A stretch of 11,838 nucleotides of DNA, from assembly GCA_964609775.1 (NCBI GenBank), contig CAZSSJ010000024.1:1-11838 (forward strand), read 5' to 3'. A model generated the notes under the pieces. That model did not search any database and was not told the origin of the DNA. It was given only the letters and a program-made list of their open reading frames with translations. Source of the DNA: CAZNUP01 sp964609775 (GTDB lineage: Bacteria; Patescibacteriota; Microgenomatia; JAMCZE01). The position numbers and the translations under genes were made by a program. Below are positions 6,707-11,810 of this stretch, piece by piece; position 1 is the first letter of the stretch; each line of letters begins with the position of its first letter.

Positions 6707-6933
6707 TGAAAGACGCCTTGCTCATTCTNNNNNNNNNNCTTGAACTCATCATCGCTGTCGGTCTCGTCGCCTCCATCCTCATTCAAGCCAAAGGGACTGG
6801 CCTTGATTCGTCCTTTGGCGGCGGCGGCGAATTCTACCGGAGCAAGCGGGGAGTGGAAAGAGTCGTCGTCTATGCCACCATCGCTCTCACGATCGCCTTC
6901 GCCATTCTTTCCATCGTCCTCCTTGCTTCATGA
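6706..6933 (+). CDS. secG: Preprotein translocase subunit SecG (interrupted by an assembly gap)
   Basis: SecG is the small non-essential subunit of the SecYEG channel, aiding SecA-driven export. Two hydrophobic helices flank the typical glycine-rich cytoplasmic loop (ASILIQAKGTGLDSSFGG, then GGEFYRSKRGVE). A run of 10 N (6729-6738) falls in the first helix. As written the frame stays open and gives 75 residues. If the two flanks actually overlap by the shared CT, the helix reads MKDALLILELIIAVGL, in frame, with a 71-residue protein closer to the usual spacing. The TGA stop overlaps the next ATG by 4 bp, so secG and the solute-binding protein form one unit. Confidence 0.9.
   Translation: MKDALLIXXXXLELIIAVGLVASILIQAKGTGLDSSFGGGGEFYRSKRGVERVVVYATIALTIAFAILSIVLLAS
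6729..6738. other. Assembly gap of 10 N
   Basis: Ten ambiguous bases in secG mark a scaffolding join of unknown true length. Both sides encode consistent SecG sequence in the same frame, so the join itself is credible. Confidence 0.98.
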
Positions 6934-8240
6934 AAATCTACCTCAAGCTGGTTCTGTCCTACCTGCGTGTCCACTGGCTCCTCTTCTTTGTTGGTCTGGC
7001 AGCTGGATCGGCTTTCATCTTCCTTTTTCCCACCCTCTCCCGGGCTCTCCAACCTCCCAAAGTCAATCGCGTCGCCCTTGTTGGCAACTACACCGCCGGA
7101 AGTCTCCCCCTCAAAATCCAAAACGAGATCAGCCTCGGCCTCACTAAACTGCTCCCGGACGGTCACGCCACCGGCAGTGCCGCCCTCGACTGGCAAACTG
7201 CCGACTCTGGAAAAACCGTCATCTTCAATCTCGCCCAAAACCTCTTCTGGCAGGACGGCACCAAATTCGACACCTCTCAGATCAACTACAGCCTGAAAGG
7301 GGTCGAGGTCAAACGGCTGTCACTCTATCGCCTGGAATTTAAATTCAAAGAATCTTTCTCGCCCCTGCCCACAATTCTCTCTCAGCCCCTCTTTAAAAAT
7401 GCCCTCATCGGCCTGGGAGACAATGCCGTCGAAAACATCAAATTCAACGGCCGGTTCATCGCTTCCTTAACCTTAAAAAATCTTCCCACCGGCGCCCAGA
7501 AGATCTATAAATTCTATCCCACCGAAGAGGCCGCTGTCACCGCCTTGAAACTCGGGGCGGTCAACCACGTTGAAGACCTGCACCAGACCTACGGCCTTCA
7601 AAACGACTCCCACCTAAAAGTTCAAGGTCACATTGCCGAAAACACCATCGCGACCATTCTTCTCAACCTGCACAAAGACCCCATTTCGGAAAAATCCTTT
7701 CGCCAAGCTCTGGCCTATGCCTTGCCTGACTCCTATCCCCACAGTGCCACCGCCTCTTCTTCCCTGCCCCAAAACAGTTGGGCCAAAAGCCTGAATTTCA
7801 AAACCTATCCGCAAAACCAAACCTTGGCAAAAAAGACCTTCGCCGACGTCGCCAGCGCTTCCGCCACAAAACGAATTTTCCTCTCCTCCCCCAAGGAACT
7901 CACCCCGCTGGCGGAAAGCATCTCTGCCGCCTGGTCTTCCCTGGGGCTTGAAGCCAAAACCACCGTCAGCGAAATCATCCCCCCGTCATTTGACGCCCAC
8001 CTACTCTACCTCGAGATTCCCCCCGACCCCGACCAGTATGCTCTCTGGCACTCCACTCAAGCCGGCAACACCACTGGCTATAAAAGCTTCAAAGCCGACC
8101 ACCTTCTCGAAGACGGCCGCCGCACCCTGGGTGACAAAGAGCGTTGGGAAATCTATCAGGCTTTCCAAAAAGCCCTTTCTGAAGACCTTCCCGCCATCTT
8201 CCTCTTCTATCCTCAGCTCTACGACGTCTCCCGAATCTAA
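6930..8240 (+). CDS. Membrane-anchored family 5 extracellular solute-binding protein (peptide ABC type)
   Basis: The product is a 436-residue lobed binding protein of the SBP_bac_5 (oligopeptide/dipeptide) family. Evidence: an N-terminal uncleaved-looking membrane helix (about 16-38, LLFFVGLAAGSAFIFLF) with no lipobox; the family motif region LFWQDGTKFDTSQINYSL (about 104-121), matching the usual WxDGxxFtaxDV pattern; and the C-terminal pattern DPDQYALWHSTQAG...GYKS (about 366-385) followed by ERWEIYQAFQKALSEDLPAIFLFYP. It is shorter than many family members (over 500). It should capture peptides or a similar ligand at the outer face of the membrane. No permease or ATPase genes are in the window, so its transporter partner, if any, is elsewhere. 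It starts in the secG stop codon (ATGA). Confidence 0.85.
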   Translation: MKIYLKLVLSYLRVHWLLFFVGLAAGSAFIFLFPTLSRALQPPKVNRVALVGNYTAGSLPLKIQNEISLGLTKLLPDGHATGSAALDWQTADSGKTVIFNLAQNLFWQDGTKFDTSQINYSLKGVEVKRLSLYRLEFKFKESFSPLPTILSQPLFKNALIGLGDNAVENIKFNGRFIASLTLKNLPTGAQKIYKFYPTEEAAVTALKLGAVNHVEDLHQTYGLQNDSHLKVQGHIAENTIATILLNLHKDPISEKSFRQALAYALPDSYPHSATASSSLPQNSWAKSLNFKTYPQNQTLAKKTFADVASASATKRIFLSSPKELTPLAESISAAWSSLGLEAKTTVSEIIPPSFDAHLLYLEIPPDPDQYALWHSTQAGNTTGYKSFKADHLLEDGRRTLGDKERWEIYQAFQKALSEDLPAIFLFYPQLYDVSRI

Positions 8241-8285
8241 CCTCGGACCCTAACAGTTTTTCCCTCTGGAGCCAAAGGAAAAGAG

Positions 8286-8294
8286 TGGTACAAT
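8286..8294 (+). promoter_or_regulatory. Extended -10 promoter for the orphan lipoprotein
   Basis: TG-G-TACAAT (TG at 8286-8287, hexamer 8289-8294) is a good extended -10. No -35 is obvious. The predicted start near 8301 gives a leader of about 23 nt to the ATG at 8324, with no clear Shine-Dalgarno. Confidence 0.45.
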
Positions 8295-8323
8295 ACTCGA
8301 TTAATACGTAAATTTTCTTGTTC

Positions 8324-8821
8324 ATGAGCGAAAAGCACGAACCTGCAGAAGTTGATCTAAAGCACTTCGCTCCTTTTCTCACGCTGGTTCTCATCTTGCC
8401 ATTAGCCGCGGCTTGCAGCAACTCCGCCGCCTCTCCAGTTCAAGCGCTAGGTACGCCCGACACACCCCCTCAACCCACACCCTTTTCCTCCTTAATGGAC
8501 TCGGCTCGGATGAGATGCCTTAATGGAAACCCAGACACTGTTTATGGACAACTACCACTTGCGAACAAAAGAATAATTAATCTTGATGGCCGTGCCCACT
8601 TGATGAATAAAGACGGGACAATCATCCTGGGGGACCAGCATCTGGACCCGGGCGATGTGCTCTCCCTCGAGATGGACCACGAAATTTGGCTTCTTCTCCA
8701 TCTAAATAATTCAAGCGCCACCTCCCAAGAAGACACTTTAACCGTCGACTATGAAGTCCGTTGTTCACCTTTTCTCTGGGAACACATAAAAAATTCGGGA
8801 CAGAAATCCCTACCCCGCTAG
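8324..8821 (+). CDS. Putative small lipoprotein of unknown function
   Basis: I do not recognise the family. The 165-residue protein begins with a soluble N-terminal stretch (MSEKHEPAEVDLKH), then a hydrophobic segment (about 15-30) ending LAAAC with Cys31, a plausible though not ideal lipobox (Ala rather than Leu at -3). A Ser/Pro/Thr-rich spacer follows (SPVQALGTPDTPPQPTPF) and then a mixed domain with two more cysteines (MRCLNG, VRCSPF) that could form a disulfide. It is probably an envelope lipoprotein. I chose ATG 8324 over an in-frame TTG at 8318 because it is the better codon. It stands alone, 83 bp after the solute-binding protein and with its own promoter-like element. Confidence 0.6.
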   Translation: MSEKHEPAEVDLKHFAPFLTLVLILPLAAACSNSAASPVQALGTPDTPPQPTPFSSLMDSARMRCLNGNPDTVYGQLPLANKRIINLDGRAHLMNKDGTIILGDQHLDPGDVLSLEMDHEIWLLLHLNNSSATSQEDTLTVDYEVRCSPFLWEHIKNSGQKSLPR

Positions 8822-8851
8822 CCCAGAGCGCCCACAAAATCCAGCCCCATA

Positions 8852-8880
8852 TTGACTATTAATTCACCTAATCCTAACCT
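8852..8880 (+). promoter_or_regulatory. Weak candidate promoter for the 100-aa gene
   Basis: TTGACT (8852-8857, 5 of 6 to the -35 consensus) is followed after 17 bp by TAACCT (8875-8880, 3 of 6). The start would fall at the ATG (8886), again a leaderless arrangement. Confidence 0.3.
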
Positions 8881-8885
8881 GAACT

Positions 8886-9188
8886 ATGCCAAGCCTTCGT
8901 GAACTTCAAGAACGCGGTCAACCCCTAGAAAAGGGCACTGTTCTCACCCTGTCTGCCGAAGGAGCCCAATGGATTTTTAATAGAGACAATCAGGATCTTA
9001 ACCGCCAAACTGGACAAAACAGTTCCCCCTTTGCCCCGGGAGAACAACTTCGCTTACTGGATGAACTATCCTATCCACCACCCCGCGATGTCCTTTTAGA
9101 ACGTGTTGATGGAGTGGGCACCAAAATTCTCCTGCCAACAAAGGCCGACCTGTTTATCCTTTCCAAGACTCCCGCATCCCCACCATAA
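8886..9188 (+). CDS. Hypothetical protein, 100 aa
   Basis: I do not recognise this protein. It is a soluble, charged small protein with no signal peptide or membrane segment. The middle (GEQLRLLDELSYPPPRDVLLERVDG) followed by VGTKILLPTKADLFILSK looks like alternating strands of a small beta-type domain. Codon choice resembles the upstream genes rather than the AT-rich island. It lies 64 bp after the lipoprotein gene, on the same strand. There is no Shine-Dalgarno before the ATG. It could be real or the surviving part of a longer decayed gene, because the next 240 bp look like broken coding sequence. Confidence 0.5.
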   Translation: MPSLRELQERGQPLEKGTVLTLSAEGAQWIFNRDNQDLNRQTGQNSSPFAPGEQLRLLDELSYPPPRDVLLERVDGVGTKILLPTKADLFILSKTPASPP

Positions 9189-9317
9189 GTTCTTCTGACT
9201 TCGGCAAACGGACAACCGCGGTGAACTCACCATCCCTACCTATTTGACTGAGTTTCCGGCCGGAATAACGTTCAGTCCCACTCGCAATCCACTTTCTACC
9301 TGACGCCCGACTGCCTG

Positions 9318-9339
9318 GCATTTCCACTGCGAATCTACC
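9318..9339 (+). repeat. 22-bp dispersed motif, copy 2
   Basis: This matches 32-53 with one mismatch (18 consecutive identical bases at 9322-9339). The similarity ends abruptly on both sides. Confidence 0.55.
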
Positions 9340-9397
9340 CCAAAAAGAATTAGACGCTTTACTGGCCGATAATTTTGGGCTGGTGCCTAACCTAAAT

Positions 9398-9425
9398 TTG
9401 CAAACCTGAGTTAATTGGGTAAAAT
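9398..9425 (+). promoter_or_regulatory. Promoter of the GrpB-like gene (leaderless)
   Basis: TTGCAA (9398-9403) and TAAAAT (9420-9425) are separated by 16 bp. The -10 ends 7 bp before the GTG start at 9432, so transcription should begin at or next to the start codon. Confidence 0.55.
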
Positions 9426-9431
9426 CAAGAC

Positions 9432-9944
9432 GTGTTAACCCAAGATGAAGAAAACTATTTAGCCAAAATTGATCCGGCAAAGAAGATAACAGTTATCGCC
9501 TTTGATCCAAAAGCAAAAGAAACTGGAGATTTGATAGTTAAAAGAATCAAGGAGAAGTTGCCTGGCATTAAAATATTGTTTATGGGGGCAACAGCACTTG
9601 GAATTGCAGGTCAGAACGATATTGATATTTACGTTTTAGCAAATTCCAAGAATTTCCATAAATACCTCCCAACTCTGGAAAAGCTCTTTAGCAAACCTAA
9701 AAGTGCTCATGATACTTTTATCGAATGGTCATTTACTGAAAAAGGATACCAAGTAGAACTATATTTGACTGAACCACCAGAAAGACAAATTCAGGTCTTT
9801 GAAATACTTAAGTCAAACAAAAATTTACTAAAAGAATATGAGGAGCTCAAACTTAAGTTTAACGGAAAAGGTCTTAGAGATTACCAGAGAGCAAAATACG
9901 AATTTTACAACAGAATTCGACCCACCAATGCTAAAGATTTTTAG
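9432..9944 (+). CDS. GrpB-like nucleotidyltransferase-fold protein
   Basis: The 170-residue protein resembles the GrpB/UPF0157 family, which has the polymerase-beta nucleotidyltransferase fold. The diagnostic region is GATALGIAGQNDIDIYV: G52-A53-T54 followed by the D63-x-D65 metal-binding pair. The C-terminus has the usual helical pattern with YEELKLKF and YQRAKYEFYNRI. Substrate and role of this family are not well defined. The start is GTG 9432, supported by the -10 placed 7 bp upstream. The gene is clearly more AT-rich than uvrA through the solute-binding protein and its coding strand is less C-rich, suggesting it was acquired. It overlaps or abuts the broken pyrophosphatase-like gene. Confidence 0.8.
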   Translation: MLTQDEENYLAKIDPAKKITVIAFDPKAKETGDLIVKRIKEKLPGIKILFMGATALGIAGQNDIDIYVLANSKNFHKYLPTLEKLFSKPKSAHDTFIEWSFTEKGYQVELYLTEPPERQIQVFEILKSNKNLLKEYEELKLKFNGKGLRDYQRAKYEFYNRIRPTNAKDF

Positions 9945-10219
9945 GCAAAAAGGTAGGAGTGATTATTGGCAGACCGCTAGGTAGTAAGCACCCAAAGCAT
10001 GGTTTTGAATATAAAGCCAACTACGGTTATATTCCAAACACCAAATCTCCTGATGGTGAGGAATTAGACGCTTATTATCTTGGAATAAGTAGACCCTTAA
10101 TGAACGCAAGAGGAGTCTGCATTGCAATAATCCACAGGACAAATGATGACGATGATAAATTGGTTGTGGTGCCAGAAGGAACTGAATTAACTGATAACAG
10201 AACTTACGCACCCCAATAA
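9928..10219 (+). pseudogene. Inorganic pyrophosphatase-like gene, frameshifted and truncated by an IS
   Basis: The frame open from GTG 9959 encodes a recognisable fragment of the short inorganic diphosphatase family: RPLGSKHPKHGFEYKANYGYIP, then DGEELDAYYLG and DDDDKLVVVPEGTELTD. Such proteins hydrolyse pyrophosphate in the cytoplasm. Two lesions are visible. First, the expected N-terminus LGKKVGVIIGRPLGS lies upstream in the same frame but lacks a start; removing one T from the run at 9938-9942 would connect it to ATG 9928 as MLKILGKKVGV. Second, after GTELTDN the frame enters the left end of the insertion sequence (10202) and ends at a stop in it; the C-terminal helix of the family is missing and is not found beyond the IS. 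It follows the GrpB-like gene closely. If GTG 9959 is used, AGGAG directly abuts it, too close for normal initiation. Confidence 0.75.
10202..10212 (+). repeat. Left terminal inverted repeat of the IS
   Basis: ACTTACGCACC pairs perfectly with 11219-11229. Identity stops immediately inward. Confidence 0.85.
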
Positions 10220-10232
10220 ATAGATGGTTGAT

Positions 10233-10262
10233 TTGACAAGCTAAAAGGAAATGAGGCATAGT
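10233..10262 (+). promoter_or_regulatory. Transposase promoter inside the IS left end
   Basis: A perfect -35 TTGACA (10233-10238) is followed after 18 bp by CATAGT (10257-10262, 4 of 6). Transcription would start near 10269, inside the loop of the hairpin described next. Confidence 0.5.
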
Positions 10263-10287
10263 TTTCTTGAAAGGAGAACTCTATGCC
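10255..10287 (+). promoter_or_regulatory. Hairpin covering the transposase RBS and start codon
   Basis: GGCATAG (10255-10261) pairs with CTATGCC (10281-10287), and TTCT (10264-10267) with AGAA (10275-10278), around the loop TGAAAGG. The right arm holds part of the Shine-Dalgarno AAGGAG (10271-10276) and the ATG (10283-10285). RNA entering from outside would fold and hide both. RNA from the internal promoter would begin after the left arm and stay open. Confidence 0.55.
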
Positions 10288-11227
10288 TGCCCGTATTGTT
10301 CCATATCTTCGAGGATTAATTCAAGGCCACAAAATTACGGCCACCCTTTTAAGGGATCAGTTTGGTTTTTCCCATGACGCCTTAACTAGAACTTTACAAA
10401 CAAGGTTTCCCTGGAGGCAGATTTTTCTTCTTGCCATCCAGACTCTTTTTAGTCCTTTATCCGGGGGATATTTGATCATCGATGACACGGTAATTCCCAA
10501 ACCATACAGCAAAAAGATGACCGGTGCCAGTTATGTTTACTCGTCACTTTTGGAGACTACGGTGTTTGGTTACAATATTGTCTTTTTGGCCTGGACTAAT
10601 GGAACAATCACTCTGCCAATCTCCTGGCGGTGGTATAAAAAAGATGGACCATCAAAGATTAAACTGGCACAGTCTTTAATCTGGGAAGCCAGAGTGGTTT
10701 GGAAGCTCTCTCCTGATCTTGTCCTCTTTGACAGTTTTTATGCCGCTGATCCTTTGCTTGATAAAATTAACTCTTATGGTTGGAAATTTGTCTGCCAGAT
10801 CAAAGGCAGCAGAATTGTCAATGCCGCTCCCATTAGAGAAGACCTTACAGAGGACGGGGACAGTCTCACTGGTCTGGTCAGTTTCAAAGTCAAAGGAAAA
10901 ATTGTCAGACACGACAAGAAATTCTTTTGCACCGATAGGCTGACGTTATCCAGTGAAGAAATTCTTTCCCTTTATGGCCATCGTTGGGAAATTGAGGAGG
11001 TGTTTCGTTTTGCCAAAGACCAACTCCATTTGGAGGAGTGTCAAGCCAGATCAAAAATTTCCCAAGAGACACACCTGGCGGGAACAATGCTGGCTTACAC
11101 CATGATCCAAAAGCAAAAACAAGAAACGCCAAGTCAAACTCTCTATGCGATTAAAAAAGATTGGCTGCTTAACCGGAAGTTAGGCAATAACCGGATCAAC
11201 CACTATGCTAAAATACTAGGTGCGTAA
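10283..11227 (+). CDS. DDE transposase, IS4-superfamily type
   Basis: This 314-residue transposase catalyses cut-and-paste movement of the surrounding IS. The catalytic acidic residues are visible in order: Asp67 or Asp68 in LIIDDTVIPKP, Asp150 in VLFDSFYAAD, and Glu238 in the typical block YGHRWEIEEVFRFAKDQLHL, whose RW-x-IE-x-x-FR-x-x-K pattern is characteristic of IS4-like and IS701-like transposases. Length and single-frame layout suit these families; I cannot assign the exact one. ATG 10283 is preceded by AAGGAG with a 6-nt spacer. The stop TAA lies within the right inverted repeat. No frameshift or missing catalytic residue is seen, so the enzyme may be active. Confidence 0.9.
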   Translation: MPARIVPYLRGLIQGHKITATLLRDQFGFSHDALTRTLQTRFPWRQIFLLAIQTLFSPLSGGYLIIDDTVIPKPYSKKMTGASYVYSSLLETTVFGYNIVFLAWTNGTITLPISWRWYKKDGPSKIKLAQSLIWEARVVWKLSPDLVLFDSFYAADPLLDKINSYGWKFVCQIKGSRIVNAAPIREDLTEDGDSLTGLVSFKVKGKIVRHDKKFFCTDRLTLSSEEILSLYGHRWEIEEVFRFAKDQLHLEECQARSKISQETHLAGTMLAYTMIQKQKQETPSQTLYAIKKDWLLNRKLGNNRINHYAKILGA

Positions 11228-11229
11228 GT
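11219..11229 (-). repeat. Right terminal inverted repeat of the IS
   Basis: GGTGCGTAAGT is the exact reverse complement of 10202-10212. It contains the last codon and the stop of the transposase. Confidence 0.85.
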
Positions 11230-11277
11230 CCTGAAGGAGTCTAAAATGTTAGCGTTGTAACATGGCACTAAAGTAAT

Positions 11278-11487
11278 ATGGACACATTTCAAATTAAAAA
11301 CTTGCTGGGAATAGTTGCCACTTTTTTGGTTTTCGTTGGTTACATACCTTACACTCGTGACATCCTCAAGGGAAAAACCAAACCCCATTTATACAGTTGG
11401 TTTTTGTGGGCTTTTGTAACTTGGATTGCTTTCGCACTTCAATTTACTACGCTCGTACGCACTTTGCCAGTGGTGACTTACCATTGA
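11278..11487 (+). CDS. N-terminal fragment of a small PQ-loop-like membrane protein
   Basis: The frame gives 69 residues, of which about the first 55 look authentic: a membrane helix (about 8-24), then IPYTRDILKGKTKPHLYSWF leading into a second helix (LWAFVTWIAFALQ). The pattern of proline at a helix end, a basic KGKTKPH loop and an SWFLW start to the next helix resembles PQ-loop/SemiSWEET-type repeats and small uncharacterised membrane proteins of uncultured bacteria. After FALQF the sequence no longer fits a membrane protein, and another frame there carries recombinase-tail sequence. I therefore read it as truncated at about 11440 by a rearrangement. There is no strong Shine-Dalgarno directly before ATG 11278. 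It starts 48 bp after the IS. Confidence 0.55.
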   Translation: MDTFQIKNLLGIVATFLVFVGYIPYTRDILKGKTKPHLYSWFLWAFVTWIAFALQFTTLVRTLPVVTYH

Positions 11488-11735
11488 GAAGAGAGGTTTT
11501 CTCCAAACTTGGCTCGAACTTTATCCTAAAAGATAAGAAATTGGCGTTGCAGCTGGACGATGACTATTTAGCCTTCACTCCGGAGTTCCGGCAACAGACT
11601 CAACCGTTCGAACCAGACAAAGAACGCTTAAATAAGCTCCAATCGGCAGGTTTGGCACCTGCCGATCCTCGTTGGCTGCCCAGCATGGATTCGAACCATG
11701 ATAAACGGAGCCAAAATCCGTTGTCCTACCGTTAG
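11442..11735 (+). pseudogene. C-terminal remnant of a serine-recombinase-like protein running into tRNA-Gln
   Basis: The frame reads YYARTHFASGDLPLRREVFSKL, then GSNFILKDKKLALQL, then a charged tail and APADPRWLPSMDSNHDKRSQ. The block ending LGSNFILKDKKL resembles what I recall from the end of large serine recombinases of uncultured bacteria, where similar DSN-type tails arise from translating an adjacent tRNA gene antisense. No catalytic or DNA-binding domain is present, and the 5' part is replaced by the membrane-protein fragment, so it is a remnant. The stop TAG (11733-11735) lies inside the tRNA gene. An ATG at 11397 opens this frame but belongs to the preceding gene in another frame. Assignment rests on memory of the motif, not on a search. 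Confidence 0.5.
11642..11666. repeat. Perfect 10-bp hairpin beside tRNA-Gln
   Basis: ATCGGCAGGT (11642-11651) and ACCTGCCGAT (11657-11666) form a perfect stem with loop TTGGC. It lies 6 bp beyond the tRNA 3' end (minus strand). No T-run follows on either strand, so it is not a classical intrinsic terminator. It may stop or process the tRNA transcript, or be part of a recombination site. Confidence 0.5.
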
Positions 11736-11746
11736 ACGACCGGGCA
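11673..11746 (-). tRNA. tRNA-Gln (anticodon UUG), CCA encoded
   Basis: Read on the minus strand, a full cloverleaf is visible. The acceptor is TGCCCGG paired with CTGGGCA (one G-U pair), the D arm is GTCT...GGAC, the anticodon stem ACGGA/TCCGT holds the loop TTTTGGC (anticodon TTG), and the T arm is CATGG-TTCGAAT-CCATG. The discriminator base is G, followed by an encoded CCA (11673-11675). The length is 74 nt. The gene is intact and reads CAA codons. A recombinase-like remnant abuts and overlaps its 3' side in antisense. No clear promoter is seen on its 5' side within 92 bp; TTGAAA near 11796 with a poor -10 is the best candidate. Confidence 0.93.
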
Positions 11747-11810
11747 ATTGTTAAAGAAAAAATGCCGTGGACTCTTTACGAAAAAATACGGACTGAGTTT
11801 CAAAGGTAGC

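Larger units (their letters stand above)
9189..9431. other. Intergenic stretch with eroded reading frames
   Basis: No intact gene is present. Protein-like stretches appear in shifting frames: one around 9205-9290 reads GELTIPTYLTEFPAGITF before a stop. Another (9320-9409) reads ISTANLPQKELDALLADN and on to a TGA. This pattern suggests a decayed coding region. It also contains the second copy of the 22-bp motif, and at its right edge the promoter of the next gene. Confidence 0.4.
10202..11229 (+). mobile_element. Complete insertion sequence with 11-bp terminal inverted repeats, IS4-superfamily type
   Basis: The 1028-bp element is bounded by ACTTACGCACC (10202-10212) and its exact reverse complement GGTGCGTAAGT (11219-11229). 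It has one transposase gene filling most of its length, whose TAA stop lies inside the right repeat. The flanks show no matching target-site duplication (left flank ends ...ATAACAGA, right flank begins CCTGAAGG). The interrupted pyrophosphatase-like gene does not resume on the right, so a deletion or rearrangement followed insertion. Confidence 0.85.

Noticed and set aside
6740..7147. Plus-strand 135-codon frame over secG and the solute-binding protein start
   Set aside because: The Ser/Pro-rich content is typical of an off-frame reading of C-rich genes, while the other frames encode recognisable SecG and binding-protein sequence.
9154..9480. 108-codon minus-strand frame over the eroded region
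   Set aside because: It runs into the promoter and start of the GrpB-like gene, has no ribosome site, and I recognise no domain; the plus strand explains its right end. A search could still change this.
9928..9960. Programmed frameshift in the pyrophosphatase-like gene
   Set aside because: There is no convincing slippery heptamer with a downstream structure, and the gene is also truncated by the IS, so simple decay or sequencing error is more likely.
11397..11441. ATG 11397 as the true start of the recombinase-like frame
   Set aside because: The first 15 codons overlap, in another frame, the well-formed second helix of the membrane protein, and the recombinase-like character begins only after about 11442.
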